From Pseudomonadota bacterium (GTDB taxonomy: Bacteria > Pseudomonadota > Gammaproteobacteria > Burkholderiales > Burkholderiaceae_C): a stretch of 64,000 nt of DNA. The position numbers and the translations under genes are program-made. The notes under the pieces are model-generated. The model was not told the DNA's origin. It ran no database searches and saw nothing but the letters and a program-made list of their open reading frames with translations. This document shows, piece by piece, positions 37,442-45,579 of the stretch (within the stretch, counting starts at the first letter, position 1; every line of letters starts with the position of its first letter). The stretch lies in assembly GCA_020161775.1 (NCBI GenBank), contig JAIUOW010000012.1, positions 62,001 to 126,000 on the forward strand, given 5' to 3'.

Positions 37442-38473
37442 TCACGCCACTTCGGTGAGCGGCCAGCGGGGTTTGACGTCAAAAGCGTAGGCCTTGCTGG
37501 CCGTTTGCATCTGCGCCTGCAGGCGCATCGCGCCGGCCATCGCGATCATGGCGCCGTTGTCGGTGCACAGGTGCAGCTCAGGGTAGTGCACGCGCACGCC
37601 GGCCCTGGCGCAGGCTTCATTGAGCTGCGTGCGCAACAGCCAGTTGGCGCCCACGCCGCCGGCCACCACCAGCCGCTTCAGCCCCGTCTGCTTCAGCGCC
37701 GCCAGCGACTTCTTCAGCAGCACCTCCACAATGGCCGCCTCGGTCGATGCGGCCAGGTCGGCCTTTCTGGCTTCCAGCGTGTCGCCCAGCTTTTTGGCCT
37801 GCGTCAGCACCGCCGTCTTCAGCCCCGCGAATGAAAAGTCCAGGTCACCGCTGTGCAGCAGCGGCCGCGGCAGCTTGAAGGCCGCGGCATCCCCCTCGCG
37901 GGCCAGGCGCGACAGCGCTGGCCCGCCCGGATATCCCAGCCCCATGAGCTTGGCGGACTTGTCAAAGGCTTCACCCGCCGCATCGTCAATCGTCTCGCCC
38001 AGCAGTTCGTAGCGGCCCACGCCGTCCACGCGCATCAGCTGCGTGTGGCCCCCCGACACCAGCAGCGCCACGAACGGAAAGGCCGGCGGGTCCGCGCTCA
38101 GGAAGGGCGACAGCAAATGCCCCTCCAGATGATGCACGCCGATCACCGGCCGGTCCAGTGCGGCGCCCAGTGCGCAGGCCACGCCCGCGCCCACCAGCAG
38201 CGCGCCCGCCAGCCCGGGTCCGCGGGTGTAGGCCACCACATCCACTTCGCCCAGCGTTCGGCCCGCCTCGCCCATGACCTGAGTGGCCAGCGGCAGCACG
38301 CGGCGGATGTGGTCGCGGCTGGCCAGCTCGGGTACCACGCCGCCATAGGCCTGGTGCATGTCGATCTGGCTGTGCAGCGCATGGGACAGCAACACGGGCA
38401 CGCCGGCGCCGGCTGCGTCCACCAGGGCCACGCCGGTTTCGTCGCAGGACGATTCAATTCCAAGCACAAGCAT
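37442..38473 (-). CDS. tsaD: tRNA N6-threonylcarbamoyladenosine transferase TsaD
   Basis: A 343-residue enzyme that transfers the threonylcarbamoyl group to A37 of ANN-decoding tRNAs. The Kae1/Gcp core is clear: [19 protein letters not shown], metal-binding H115 and H119 ([12 protein letters not shown]), [12 protein letters not shown], and a C-terminal [18 protein letters not shown]. The length is normal. It is convergent with the Hsp20 gene at zero spacing and divergent from the nasR-like gene. Confidence 0.97.
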   Translation of the reverse strand: MLVLGIESSCDETGVALVDAAGAGVPVLLSHALHSQIDMHQAYGGVVPELASRDHIRRVLPLATQVMGEAGRTLGEVDVVAYTRGPGLAGALLVGAGVACALGAALDRPVIGVHHLEGHLLSPFLSADPPAFPFVALLVSGGHTQLMRVDGVGRYELLGETIDDAAGEAFDKSAKLMGLGYPGGPALSRLAREGDAAAFKLPRPLLHSGDLDFSFAGLKTAVLTQAKKLGDTLEARKADLAASTEAAIVEVLLKKSLAALKQTGLKRLVVAGGVGANWLLRTQLNEACARAGVRVHYPELHLCTDNGAMIAMAGAMRLQAQMQTASKAYAFDVKPRWPLTEVA

Positions 38474-38531
38474 CGGCCGAGTTTAGGTGGGTTTGCCCGG
38501 CGGCACGGTTGTTGCTGTGCAAAGCCACACG

Positions 38532-39734
38532 ATGAAATCCGGACTCAGCTTTCTTGTCGCCGCGCGCCAGTGCGAAATCGGCGAGCTGGAGCAGCTTGCC
38601 CTCACCAGCGAGCTGGTGAGCGTCATTGCGCGGCTGATCCATGCGCTGCAACGCGAACGCGGCCTGTCCAACGTCTACCTGGCCTCGGGCGGTGCCCGGC
38701 TGGCCGATGCGCGGTGCCTGCAGCGCACCGAGTGCCTCCAGGTGGAGGCCCAGGTGCGCCAGCACTTCGACCAGCTGGACACCGCGCCACGCCAGGGCGG
38801 GCACGGCGCGCGGCTGTTCAGCCGCGTGGCCTGGGTGCTGCATGCGCTGGACGCCCTGCCCGGCGTGCGCGCCGAGGTGGACGCGCTGAAGCTCACGCCC
38901 GCCGAAGTCACGGCCTGGTATGTGCGCCTGATCGCCGGGCTGCTGGCCGTGGTGTTCGAGGCGGCCGACAGCGCCGGCGACCCGGAGATTTCGCGCGCGC
39001 TGGTGGCCATGTTCAATTTCATGCAGGGCAAGGAATTTGCCGGGCAGGAGCGCGCCTTCGGCTCGGCGGCGTTTGCCTCGGGCCGTACCGATTCATCCAC
39101 CCGCCAACAGTGGCTGCACCTGGTGGAGTCGCAGGAGCGCTGCCTGCAGGTGTTTCGCGACTATTCACAGCCCGCCATCGTGCAGGCCTGGCTGGCCGGC
39201 CAATCAGGTGCGGCGCTGCTGGAGATCGAGCGGCTGCGCCGCTTCGGCTGCGGGCCGGACGGCGGCGCGCTGGACCGCAACCTGAGCCACGACTGGTTTG
39301 ACAACTGCACCCTGCGCATGGACGCCATGAAGGACGTGGAGGAACTGCTGGCCGCCGACCTGCGTGCGCTGTGCGAGCGCAAGATCGCACAGGCCAGGGC
39401 CGAACTGCGCGATCAGCAGGTGTTCCTGGACACGCTGTCGCGCGAAAGCAGCGCGGACGCGCCTGCCGGCTACGGCCCCCAGCTGGAGCGGTCCATCCTG
39501 GGCATGGTGCAGGACCAGGCGCAGCGCCTGCAGGCCATGAGCGACGAGCTGCAGACCGTGCGCGCCGCGCTGAACGAACGCAAGCTGGTCGAACGCGCCA
39601 AGGGCTTGCTCATGGCCACGCGCAAGCTGAGCGAGGACGACGCCCACAAGATGCTGCGCCAGACGGCCATGAGCCAGAACCGCCGCCTGGTGGATGTGGC
39701 CGAGACGGTGCTGTCCATGGCCGACTACCTGTAA
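38532..39734 (+). CDS. nasR: NasR-type nitrate-responsive antiterminator (NIT and ANTAR domains)
   Basis: A 400-residue regulator that, by analogy with Klebsiella NasR, senses nitrate or nitrite and lets RNA polymerase pass a leader terminator. Residues about 30-290 form a NIT domain (LIHALQRERGLSNVYLASGG near the N-terminus). The last 60 residues are an ANTAR RNA-binding domain (LNERKLVERAKGLLMATRKL, then AHKMLRQTAMSQNRRLVDVA). The ATG at 38532 (MKSGLSFLVAARQ) is chosen for length, though its ribosome site is weak. It lies directly upstream of the predicted target leader (39880-40018). Confidence 0.9.
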   Translation: MKSGLSFLVAARQCEIGELEQLALTSELVSVIARLIHALQRERGLSNVYLASGGARLADARCLQRTECLQVEAQVRQHFDQLDTAPRQGGHGARLFSRVAWVLHALDALPGVRAEVDALKLTPAEVTAWYVRLIAGLLAVVFEAADSAGDPEISRALVAMFNFMQGKEFAGQERAFGSAAFASGRTDSSTRQQWLHLVESQERCLQVFRDYSQPAIVQAWLAGQSGAALLEIERLRRFGCGPDGGALDRNLSHDWFDNCTLRMDAMKDVEELLAADLRALCERKIAQARAELRDQQVFLDTLSRESSADAPAGYGPQLERSILGMVQDQAQRLQAMSDELQTVRAALNERKLVERAKGLLMATRKLSEDDAHKMLRQTAMSQNRRLVDVAETVLSMADYL

Positions 39735-39854
39735 GCCGCAAACCGCTGTTGCTGCGCCGCACAATTTGCGTGCCCGCCCCGGCCTGATGCACCAGCTTGG
39801 GCCGGTTCAGGCGCCCCAACCCCTGAAAACCGGCGTTTCCAACGCAAGAAAAAC

Positions 39855-39870
39855 TGGCACGGCTCATGCT
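39855..39870 (+). promoter_or_regulatory. Sigma-54 (RpoN) promoter of the nitrate operon
   Basis: TGGCACGGCTCATGCT matches the RpoN consensus TGGCACG-N4-TTGCT at all but one base. The invariant GG (39856-39857) and GC (39868-39869) are spaced by exactly 10 bases. Transcription should start near 39880. This implies activation by NtrC under nitrogen limitation, as known for nas operons of enterobacteria. The upstream NtrC sites were not resolved; they would lie in or near the 3' end of nasR. Confidence 0.85.
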
Positions 39871-39885
39871 TAAGTGAAGACATAG

Positions 39886-39928
39886 CCGGGCCAATGGCGG
39901 CCCGGCAGCCAGGTTCCCCAAGAGCCTG
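39886..39928 (+). promoter_or_regulatory. ANTAR-type leader hairpins
   Basis: Just after the predicted start site the RNA forms a perfect 7-base stem (CCGGGCC/GGCCCGG, 39886-39905) with the six-base loop AATGGC. A at loop position 1 and G at position 4 are the conserved features of ANTAR binding hairpins. A second 7-base stem (CAGGTTC/GAGCCTG, 39910-39928) follows, but its loop is five bases (CCCAA) and does not match the rule. Together they are the likely NasR target. Confidence 0.75.
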
Positions 39929-39936
39929 CACCGGAC

Positions 39937-39996
39937 AACGGCGTCCATTTTCCGTCTGCGCAACGCAGGCGAAAGATGGGCGCCGTTTTTGTTTTT
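39937..39996 (+). terminator. Leader intrinsic terminator before nrtA
   Basis: Bases 39937-39987 form one long, nearly unbroken hairpin (outer arms AACGGCGTCCAT and ATGGGCGCCGTT, inner arms CGTCTGCG/CGCAGGCG around CAA). It is followed by TTTTTGTTTTT. It lies between the sigma-54 promoter and nrtA, so it should stop transcription unless the NIT-ANTAR protein acts. Confidence 0.9.
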
Positions 39997-40018
39997 CCAT
40001 CCAGATCAGGAGTTGAAC

Positions 40019-41272
40019 ATGACCCAGCAGACCCCCGGCACCAGCCCCGCAACACCCGCCCGCCGGGATTTCATCCAGAAGGCTGGCGCCGCGGCGCTGT
40101 TCTCCACGCTGGGCCACCACGGCGTGTGGGCCGCCGGGTCGGACGCGCCCGAGAAGAAGGAAGTCAAGATCGGCTTCATCCCGCTGACCGACTGCGCCAG
40201 CGTGGTGATGGCCTCGGTGCTGGGCATCGACCAGAAGTACGGCGTGAAGATCATCCCCAGCAAGGAAGCCAGCTGGGCCGGTGTGCGCGACAAGCTGGTC
40301 AACGGCGAGCTGGACATGGCCCACGTGCTGTATGGGCTGATCTATGGCGTGCACATGGGCACCAGCGGCCCCAAGAAAGACATGGCCATCCTGATGAGCC
40401 TGAACAACAACGGCCAGGCCATCACGTTGAGCAAGAAGCTCGCAGACAAGGGCGCCGTGGACGCCGCCAGCCTGGCCAAGCTGATGGCCACCGACAAGCG
40501 CGAATACACCTTCGCCCAGACCTTCCCGACCGGCACGCACGCCATGTGGCTGTACTACTGGCTGGCCAGCGCCGGCATCAACCCGTTCAAGGACGCCAAG
40601 GCCATCGTGGTGCCGCCGCCCCAGATGGTGGCCAACATGCGCGTGGGCAACATGGACGGCTTCTGCGTGGGCGAGCCCTGGGGCCACCGCGCCATCATGG
40701 ACGGCATCGGCATCACCGCCGTGACCACCCAGGACATCTGGAAGGACCACCCCGAAAAGACCCTGGGCACCACGGCGGAGTTCGTCAAAAAATACCCCAA
40801 CACGGCGCGCGCCGTGACCGCCGCGATCCTGGAAGCCGGCCGCTGGATCGACACCGGCCTGCAGAACAAGATGAAGATGGCCGAAACCGTGGCCGACAAG
40901 AGCTATGTGAACACCAGCGTGGACGCGATCAACCAGCGCATCCTGGGCCGCTACCAGAACGGCCTGGGCAAGACCTGGGACGACCCCAACCACATGAAGT
41001 TCTACAACGACGGCGCGGCGAGCTTCCCGTACCTGTCGGACGGCATGTGGTTCCTGACGCAGCACAAGCGCTGGGGCCTGATCAAGGACCACCCCGATTA
41101 CCTCGGCATTGCGAAGCAGATCAACCAGATCGACATCTACAAGCAGGCTGCCGCCGCCAGCAAGACGCCGGTGCCCAAGGACGTCATGCGCACCAGCAAG
41201 ATGATTGACGGCGTGGTCTGGGACGGCAAGGACCCGAAGAAGTACGCCGACTCGTTCAAGGTCAAGGCGTAA
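40019..41272 (+). CDS. nrtA: Nitrate/nitrite ABC transporter substrate-binding protein
   Basis: A 417-residue periplasmic receptor of the NrtA/CmpA/NasF family that binds nitrate for import. The N-terminus has a twin-arginine signal (R15-R16 in ARRDFIQKAGAAALFSTL), so it is probably exported folded by Tat. The mature part has KIGFIPLTDCASVVMASVLG, TFPTGTHAMWLYYWLASAGI, and NMDGFCVGEPWGHRAIMDG, all family marks. It is the first gene after the leader terminator. Nitrite or cyanate binding is not ruled out. Confidence 0.93.
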   Translation: MTQQTPGTSPATPARRDFIQKAGAAALFSTLGHHGVWAAGSDAPEKKEVKIGFIPLTDCASVVMASVLGIDQKYGVKIIPSKEASWAGVRDKLVNGELDMAHVLYGLIYGVHMGTSGPKKDMAILMSLNNNGQAITLSKKLADKGAVDAASLAKLMATDKREYTFAQTFPTGTHAMWLYYWLASAGINPFKDAKAIVVPPPQMVANMRVGNMDGFCVGEPWGHRAIMDGIGITAVTTQDIWKDHPEKTLGTTAEFVKKYPNTARAVTAAILEAGRWIDTGLQNKMKMAETVADKSYVNTSVDAINQRILGRYQNGLGKTWDDPNHMKFYNDGAASFPYLSDGMWFLTQHKRWGLIKDHPDYLGIAKQINQIDIYKQAAAASKTPVPKDVMRTSKMIDGVVWDGKDPKKYADSFKVKA

Positions 41273-41282
41273 GGGGCACACC

Positions 41283-42233
41283 ATGGTCAGCGCAGTTTTT
41301 CATTCGGCCGACGCCGTGAATCCGGCCCCCTCCCCCGCTGGGGGAGGGTTGGGGAGGGGGCAGCCCCTTCAAGCCACCAGCGTTGCCGCCAACGACGCGA
41401 GCGCCCCCACCCCTGCCCTCCCCCAGCGGGGGAGGGGGAAAATCCCGTTCGACTGGCGCGGCCTGTGGCTGCGGGTGGTGCCGCCCATCCTGGGCCTGGG
41501 CCTGCTGGTGCTTGTGTGGGAGCTCGTGTCTGCCACCAGCACCACCAACTTCCCGTCGCCCACGGAAACCTTCAAGCAGGCCGTGGGCGTGTTCAGCGAC
41601 CCGTTCTACAGCAAGGGCCCGAACGACCAGGGCATCGGCTGGAACATCTACAGCTCGCTCAAGCGCGTGGCCGTGGGCTTTGGCATGGCGGCGCTGGTGG
41701 GCATCCCGCTGGGTTTCATGATCGGCCGCTTCACCTTCCTCAGCCGCATGTTCAACCCGCTGATCAGCCTGCTGCGCCCGGTGTCGCCGCTGGCCTGGCT
41801 GCCCATCGGCCTGCTGGTGTTCAAGGGCGCCAACCCCGCGGCCATCTGGACCATCTTCATCTGCTCGATCTGGCCCATGGTGATCAACACCGCCGTGGGC
41901 GTGCAGCGCGTGCCGCAGGACTACATGAACGTCGCGCGCGTGCTGAACCTCTCCGAATGGAAGATCGTCACCAGGATCCTGTTCCCCGCCGTGCTGCCCT
42001 ACATGCTGACCGGCGTGCGCCTGGCCGTGGGCACCGCCTGGCTGGTGATCGTCGCCGCCGAGATGCTGACCGGCGGCGTGGGCATTGGCTTCTGGGTGTG
42101 GGACGAGTGGAACAACCTGAACGTCAAGAACATCATCATCGCCATCTTCGTGATCGGCTTCGTCGGGCTCGTCCTCGAATTCGCGCTGATCAAGCTGGCC
42201 ACGGCATTCACGTTTGAGGAGGTGAAGTCATGA
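41283..42233 (+). CDS. nrtB: Nitrate ABC transporter permease
   Basis: A 316-residue inner-membrane permease of the NrtB/SsuC type, with six helices after residue 62. The binding-protein-dependent signature is NVARVLNLSEWKIVTRILFP. The first 52 residues are unusual: they are Pro/Gly-rich (PAPSPAGGGLGRG, then TPALPQRGRG) because a palindromic repeat (41326-41438) lies in the reading frame. The conserved part starts at PFDWRGLWLRVVPP. No ATG occurs between, so the ATG at 41283, 10 bases after nrtA, is kept. It overlaps nrtC by 4 bases. Confidence 0.9.
   Translation: MVSAVFHSADAVNPAPSPAGGGLGRGQPLQATSVAANDASAPTPALPQRGRGKIPFDWRGLWLRVVPPILGLGLLVLVWELVSATSTTNFPSPTETFKQAVGVFSDPFYSKGPNDQGIGWNIYSSLKRVAVGFGMAALVGIPLGFMIGRFTFLSRMFNPLISLLRPVSPLAWLPIGLLVFKGANPAAIWTIFICSIWPMVINTAVGVQRVPQDYMNVARVLNLSEWKIVTRILFPAVLPYMLTGVRLAVGTAWLVIVAAEMLTGGVGIGFWVWDEWNNLNVKNIIIAIFVIGFVGLVLEFALIKLATAFTFEEVKS
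41326..41438. repeat. Composite palindromic repeat within the 5' end of nrtB
   Basis: CCCTCCCCCGCTGGGGGAGG (from 41328) is a near-perfect palindrome followed by GTTGGGGAGGGGG. After about 55 bases a second palindrome CCCTCCCCCAGCGGGGGAGG (from 41416) appears. The same pair, with CCCTCTCCC arms and similar spacing, lies at 62614-62737 between genes. Here the element is translated in frame as a Pro/Gly-rich linker of NrtB. Confidence 0.75.
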
Positions 42234-43045
42234 GCGATTCCCTGAGCAGCAAATACATTGAAGTCCAGGGCGTTGCACAGACGTTCAAGACCGCCAGGGG
42301 GCCGTTTGTCGCGCTGCGGGACATCAACCTCACGGTGGCCAAGGGCGAGTTCGTGGCACTGATCGGCCATTCCGGTTGCGGCAAGTCCACGCTGTTGAAC
42401 CTGATCGCCGGCCTGACGGTGCCCACCCAGGGCGCGCTGCTGTGCGCCAACCGCGAGATCGCGGGCCCCGGCCCCGAACGCGCGGTGGTGTTCCAGAACC
42501 ATTCACTGCTGCCCTGGCTGACCTGCTTTGACAACGTGTACCTGGCGGTGGAGCGCGTGTTTGGCATGACGGAGAAAAAGCCCCAGCTCAAGGCCCGCAC
42601 CGACGCGGCGCTGGCACTGGTGGGGCTGAGCGCGGCCGCGCAAAAGCGCCCCGGTGAAATATCCGGTGGCATGAAGCAGCGTGTGGGCATTGCGCGCGCG
42701 CTGTCCATGGAGCCCAAGGTACTGCTGATGGACGAGCCCTTCGGCGCGCTGGACGCGCTCACGCGCGCCAAACTGCAGGACGAGCTGCTGGACATCGTGA
42801 CCAAGACGCAGGCCACGGTGGTGATGGTCACGCACGACGTGGACGAGGCCGTTCTGCTGTCCGACCGCATCGTGATGATGACCAACGGCCCGGCCGCCAC
42901 CATCGGCGAGATCCTGCGCGTGGACCTGCCGCGCCCGCGCAACCGGGTGGCACTGGCCGAGGACCGCGGCTACCTGCAATGCCGCAAGGCCGTGATCGAT
43001 TTCCTCTATACGCGCCAGGCCCACGTAGAAAAAATCGCAGCTTGA
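42230..43045 (+). CDS. nrtC: Nitrate ABC transporter ATP-binding protein
   Basis: A 271-residue ATPase of the NrtD/SsuB/TauB class that powers nitrate import. Walker A is GHSGCGKST, Q-loop VVFQNHSLLPWL, signature EISGGMKQRVGIARA, Walker B VLLMDEPFGALD, and switch region VTHDVDEAV. It lacks the extra NrtA-like domain of cyanobacterial NrtC, so the subunit corresponds to NasD/NrtD. The start overlaps the nrtB stop (ATGA), with GAGGAGG just upstream. Confidence 0.93.
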   Translation: MSDSLSSKYIEVQGVAQTFKTARGPFVALRDINLTVAKGEFVALIGHSGCGKSTLLNLIAGLTVPTQGALLCANREIAGPGPERAVVFQNHSLLPWLTCFDNVYLAVERVFGMTEKKPQLKARTDAALALVGLSAAAQKRPGEISGGMKQRVGIARALSMEPKVLLMDEPFGALDALTRAKLQDELLDIVTKTQATVVMVTHDVDEAVLLSDRIVMMTNGPAATIGEILRVDLPRPRNRVALAEDRGYLQCRKAVIDFLYTRQAHVEKIAA

Positions 43046-43070
43046 AAGCACGCCACAGCAGGGAGAAACC

Positions 43071-45200
43071 ATGACCGCCGTAATGCCCGCCTCCGCTGCA
43101 CCCATGCAGCCAGCCTCGCCCGCCGTACAACGCACGCCGTCTGCCCGAGCGCGCGGCTTCTCGTTCGGCAAGTACCGCGAGATCATCATCGCGGTGGCGC
43201 TGTTCCTGCTGTTCGACCTGGGCGTGCTGGTGCTGAACTTCTACACCTCATTCCAGATTGCGCAGGACGCCATCGGCATCAACCTGGCGGGGCGCCAGCG
43301 CATGCTGTCGCAGCGCACCGCCAAGGCCTTGCTGGCCGTGGAAACTGCGCGCGCCAAGGGCGTGGCGGCCGGCCCGGACCTGGACGAGCTGGCCGCCGCC
43401 GTGCGGCTGTTCGACACCTCGCTCAAGGGCTTCCAGAACGGTGCGACAGTGCCCGGCGGTGACGGCAAGCCGGTGTACCTGGAGGCGGCGCAGGGCGAGC
43501 GCGCGGCCGACATCCTGGCCAAGGCACAGGCGCTGTGGACGCCCTATCAGCAGCGGCTGGCGCCGGTGCTGGCGGGCTCGGCCAGCGAGGCCGAGCTGCA
43601 GGCTGCAGTGGACTACGCGCGCTCCAACAACCTGCGCCTGCTGGGCCTGATGAACGAGCTGACGACGGCGCTGGAATCCGTGGCCTCGCAGCGCGCCAAC
43701 ACGCTGCGCATGGTGCAGACCGCCGGTATTGCGCTTGCGCTGCTGAACTTCGCCTTCATCCTGTTCAAGTTCCTGCGCCGCCTGCGCACCTCGGACGCCG
43801 AGATCGAAGCTGCCAATGAGGAAAACCGTGAAATCCTGACCAGCGTGCGCGAAGGCCTGTTCCTGCTCACGCCCGATTCGCGGCTGGGCTCGCAGGTATC
43901 GCGCTCGGCGCACAGCCTGTTTGGCTCCACGCTGGCACCGGGCGACGATTTCTTTGCACTGCTGGCACCGCTGGTGTCGGCCAAATCGCTGGCCGACGCA
44001 CGCGACTATGTGGAGCTGCTGTTTGCCCCCCATGTGAAGGAGGCGCTGGTGCAGGGCATCAACCCGCTGTCCAACGTGGAGGTGTCGGTCAAGAACCGGC
44101 TCGGCCAGGAACAGCGGCGCTGGCTGTCGTTCCACTTCAACCGCGTGCAGGAAGGCGACGCCGTGCGCCACCTGCTGGTGACGGTGCAGGACATCACCAC
44201 CCGCATGGAGCTGGAAGCCAAGCTCATGGACGAGCGCCAGCGTTCGCAGAAGGAATTTTCCATGCTGCTGCGGGCCTTCGACGCCGACCCGGCCATGCTG
44301 CGCCAGTTCGTGGCGCGCGCCGAAAGCCTGCTGCTGGAAGTCAACGACCTGCTGCGCAGCACGTCGGCAGCCTCCAGCGAGACAGCGGTGCTGAAGGCCA
44401 TCAACGAAGCCTGCCGCCGTGTGCACGCCATCAAGGGCGACGCCGGCACGCTGGGCCTGGACACGCTGGCCGCGCAGGCCCACGCCTTTGAATCCGAGCT
44501 GCTGCGCGTCCGCGAGCCGGGCGCACGCAACATGGGCGATGCCCTGCTGTCGCTGCCCATGCCGCTGGAAGACCTGCTCAACAAGGTGGCCGCGCTCAAG
44601 GGGCTGACGGGCATCCAGCGCGCGGGCGCGGCCGACGCTGCCCCGGCGGGCGAGCGCATCAACGACCACATCGCCCGCCTGTTGCAAAGCGTGGCCGCCG
44701 ACAGCGGCAAGCAGGTGGAGCCGGTGGTGCGCATGGGCAGCCAGGACGACCTAGAGCCCCAGGTGCGCGACCTGGTGCGGGAGATCGCGGTGCAGCTGGC
44801 GCGCAACGCCGTGGCCCACGGCATTGAACCGCCGGCCACACGCGCTGCGGCAGGCAAGGCACCGGCGGGCCGGGTGGACGTGCAGCTGCTGCGCAACGAG
44901 ACCGACTGGACACTGTCGGTGCGTGACGACGGCCGGGGCCTGGCCGCGGCGCCGGTGCGCGCACGGCTGATCGAGCTGGGCTGGTACACCGCCGCGCAGC
45001 TGGAAAGCTTTGACGACAAGCAGGTGATCGCCCACATCTTCAAGCCGGGCTTTTCCACCGCGCAATCGCTGAGCCTGCATGCGGGCCGCGGCATGGGCCT
45101 GGACGTGGTGCAGGCCAATGTGCAGCGCCTGGGCGCCCGCATGATGCTCAGCTCCACGCCCGGCCAGTTCACCGAGTTCCGTATCCGCTTCTCTGGATAA
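43071..45200 (+). CDS. PilJ-N sensor with HPt and CheA-type ATPase domains (hybrid histidine kinase)
   Basis: A 709-residue membrane kinase of unusual build. Helix 1 (about 36-58) and helix 2 (about 217-237) bracket a periplasmic PilJ-type domain that starts GINLAGRQRMLSQRTAK, reminiscent of the NarX P-box. A PAS-like cytoplasmic part follows (about 250-390). An HPt segment has H452 (RRVHAIKGDAGTLG). A CheA-like ATPase has the N box LARNAVAHGIE (N579) and G boxes DDGRG (619-623) and GRGMGLDVV (672-680). No CheW-like domain is present. It lies 25 bases after nrtC and 4 bases before a cheY gene. Nitrate or nitrite is the likely signal, and the adjacent CheY the likely partner; both are inference. 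Confidence 0.85.
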   Translation: MTAVMPASAAPMQPASPAVQRTPSARARGFSFGKYREIIIAVALFLLFDLGVLVLNFYTSFQIAQDAIGINLAGRQRMLSQRTAKALLAVETARAKGVAAGPDLDELAAAVRLFDTSLKGFQNGATVPGGDGKPVYLEAAQGERAADILAKAQALWTPYQQRLAPVLAGSASEAELQAAVDYARSNNLRLLGLMNELTTALESVASQRANTLRMVQTAGIALALLNFAFILFKFLRRLRTSDAEIEAANEENREILTSVREGLFLLTPDSRLGSQVSRSAHSLFGSTLAPGDDFFALLAPLVSAKSLADARDYVELLFAPHVKEALVQGINPLSNVEVSVKNRLGQEQRRWLSFHFNRVQEGDAVRHLLVTVQDITTRMELEAKLMDERQRSQKEFSMLLRAFDADPAMLRQFVARAESLLLEVNDLLRSTSAASSETAVLKAINEACRRVHAIKGDAGTLGLDTLAAQAHAFESELLRVREPGARNMGDALLSLPMPLEDLLNKVAALKGLTGIQRAGAADAAPAGERINDHIARLLQSVAADSGKQVEPVVRMGSQDDLEPQVRDLVREIAVQLARNAVAHGIEPPATRAAAGKAPAGRVDVQLLRNETDWTLSVRDDGRGLAAAPVRARLIELGWYTAAQLESFDDKQVIAHIFKPGFSTAQSLSLHAGRGMGLDVVQANVQRLGARMMLSSTPGQFTEFRIRFSG

Positions 45201-45204
45201 AGCC

Positions 45205-45579
45205 ATGCGAATGCTGATCGTCGACGACTCCAACATGATCCGCACCCGCATCGCCCGGGTGGTGCAAGGCGGCGCCCTCGCCGGCATCTCCATCGTGGGG
45301 CTGGCGCACAACGGGGTGGAGGCGGTGCGCATCGCCCAGGCCGCGCGGCCCGACGTGGTGACCATGGACCTGACCATGCCGGAGATGGACGGCATTGAAT
45401 GCATCCGCAACCTGATGAAGCTGCTGCCCAAGGTGAACATCCTGGTGGTCAGTGCGCTGTCCGACAAGTCCACCGCCATTGCCGCGTTGCGCCATGGCGC
45501 GCGCGGCTTCGTGGCCAAGCCCTTCAGCGACGATGAACTGCGCCTGGCCCTGCTGGACGTGATGGATGCCAAGCCATGA
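45205..45579 (+). CDS. CheY-like single-domain response regulator
   Basis: A 124-residue receiver domain with no output domain. The phosphorylation site is D55 (VTMDLTMPEMDG), with acidic pair D7-D8 (LIVDDSN), S83 (VVSALSDK) and K105 (FVAKPFSDDEL) all present, so it should be active. It begins 4 bases after the kinase gene and overlaps the CheX gene by 4 bases, so the three are translated as a unit. With no DNA-binding domain, its output must be a protein contact. Confidence 0.93.
   Translation: MRMLIVDDSNMIRTRIARVVQGGALAGISIVGLAHNGVEAVRIAQAARPDVVTMDLTMPEMDGIECIRNLMKLLPKVNILVVSALSDKSTAIAALRHGARGFVAKPFSDDELRLALLDVMDAKP

Noticed and set aside
39865-39884. ATGCTTAAGTGAAGACAT as the first ANTAR hairpin
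   Set aside because: It overlaps the sigma-54 -12 element and lies mostly before the predicted start site; the stem is weak and the loop lacks G at position 4.
41326-41438. Two-unit palindrome array as a CRISPR
   Set aside because: Only two units, each self-complementary and GC-rich, within a coding frame and without cas genes.
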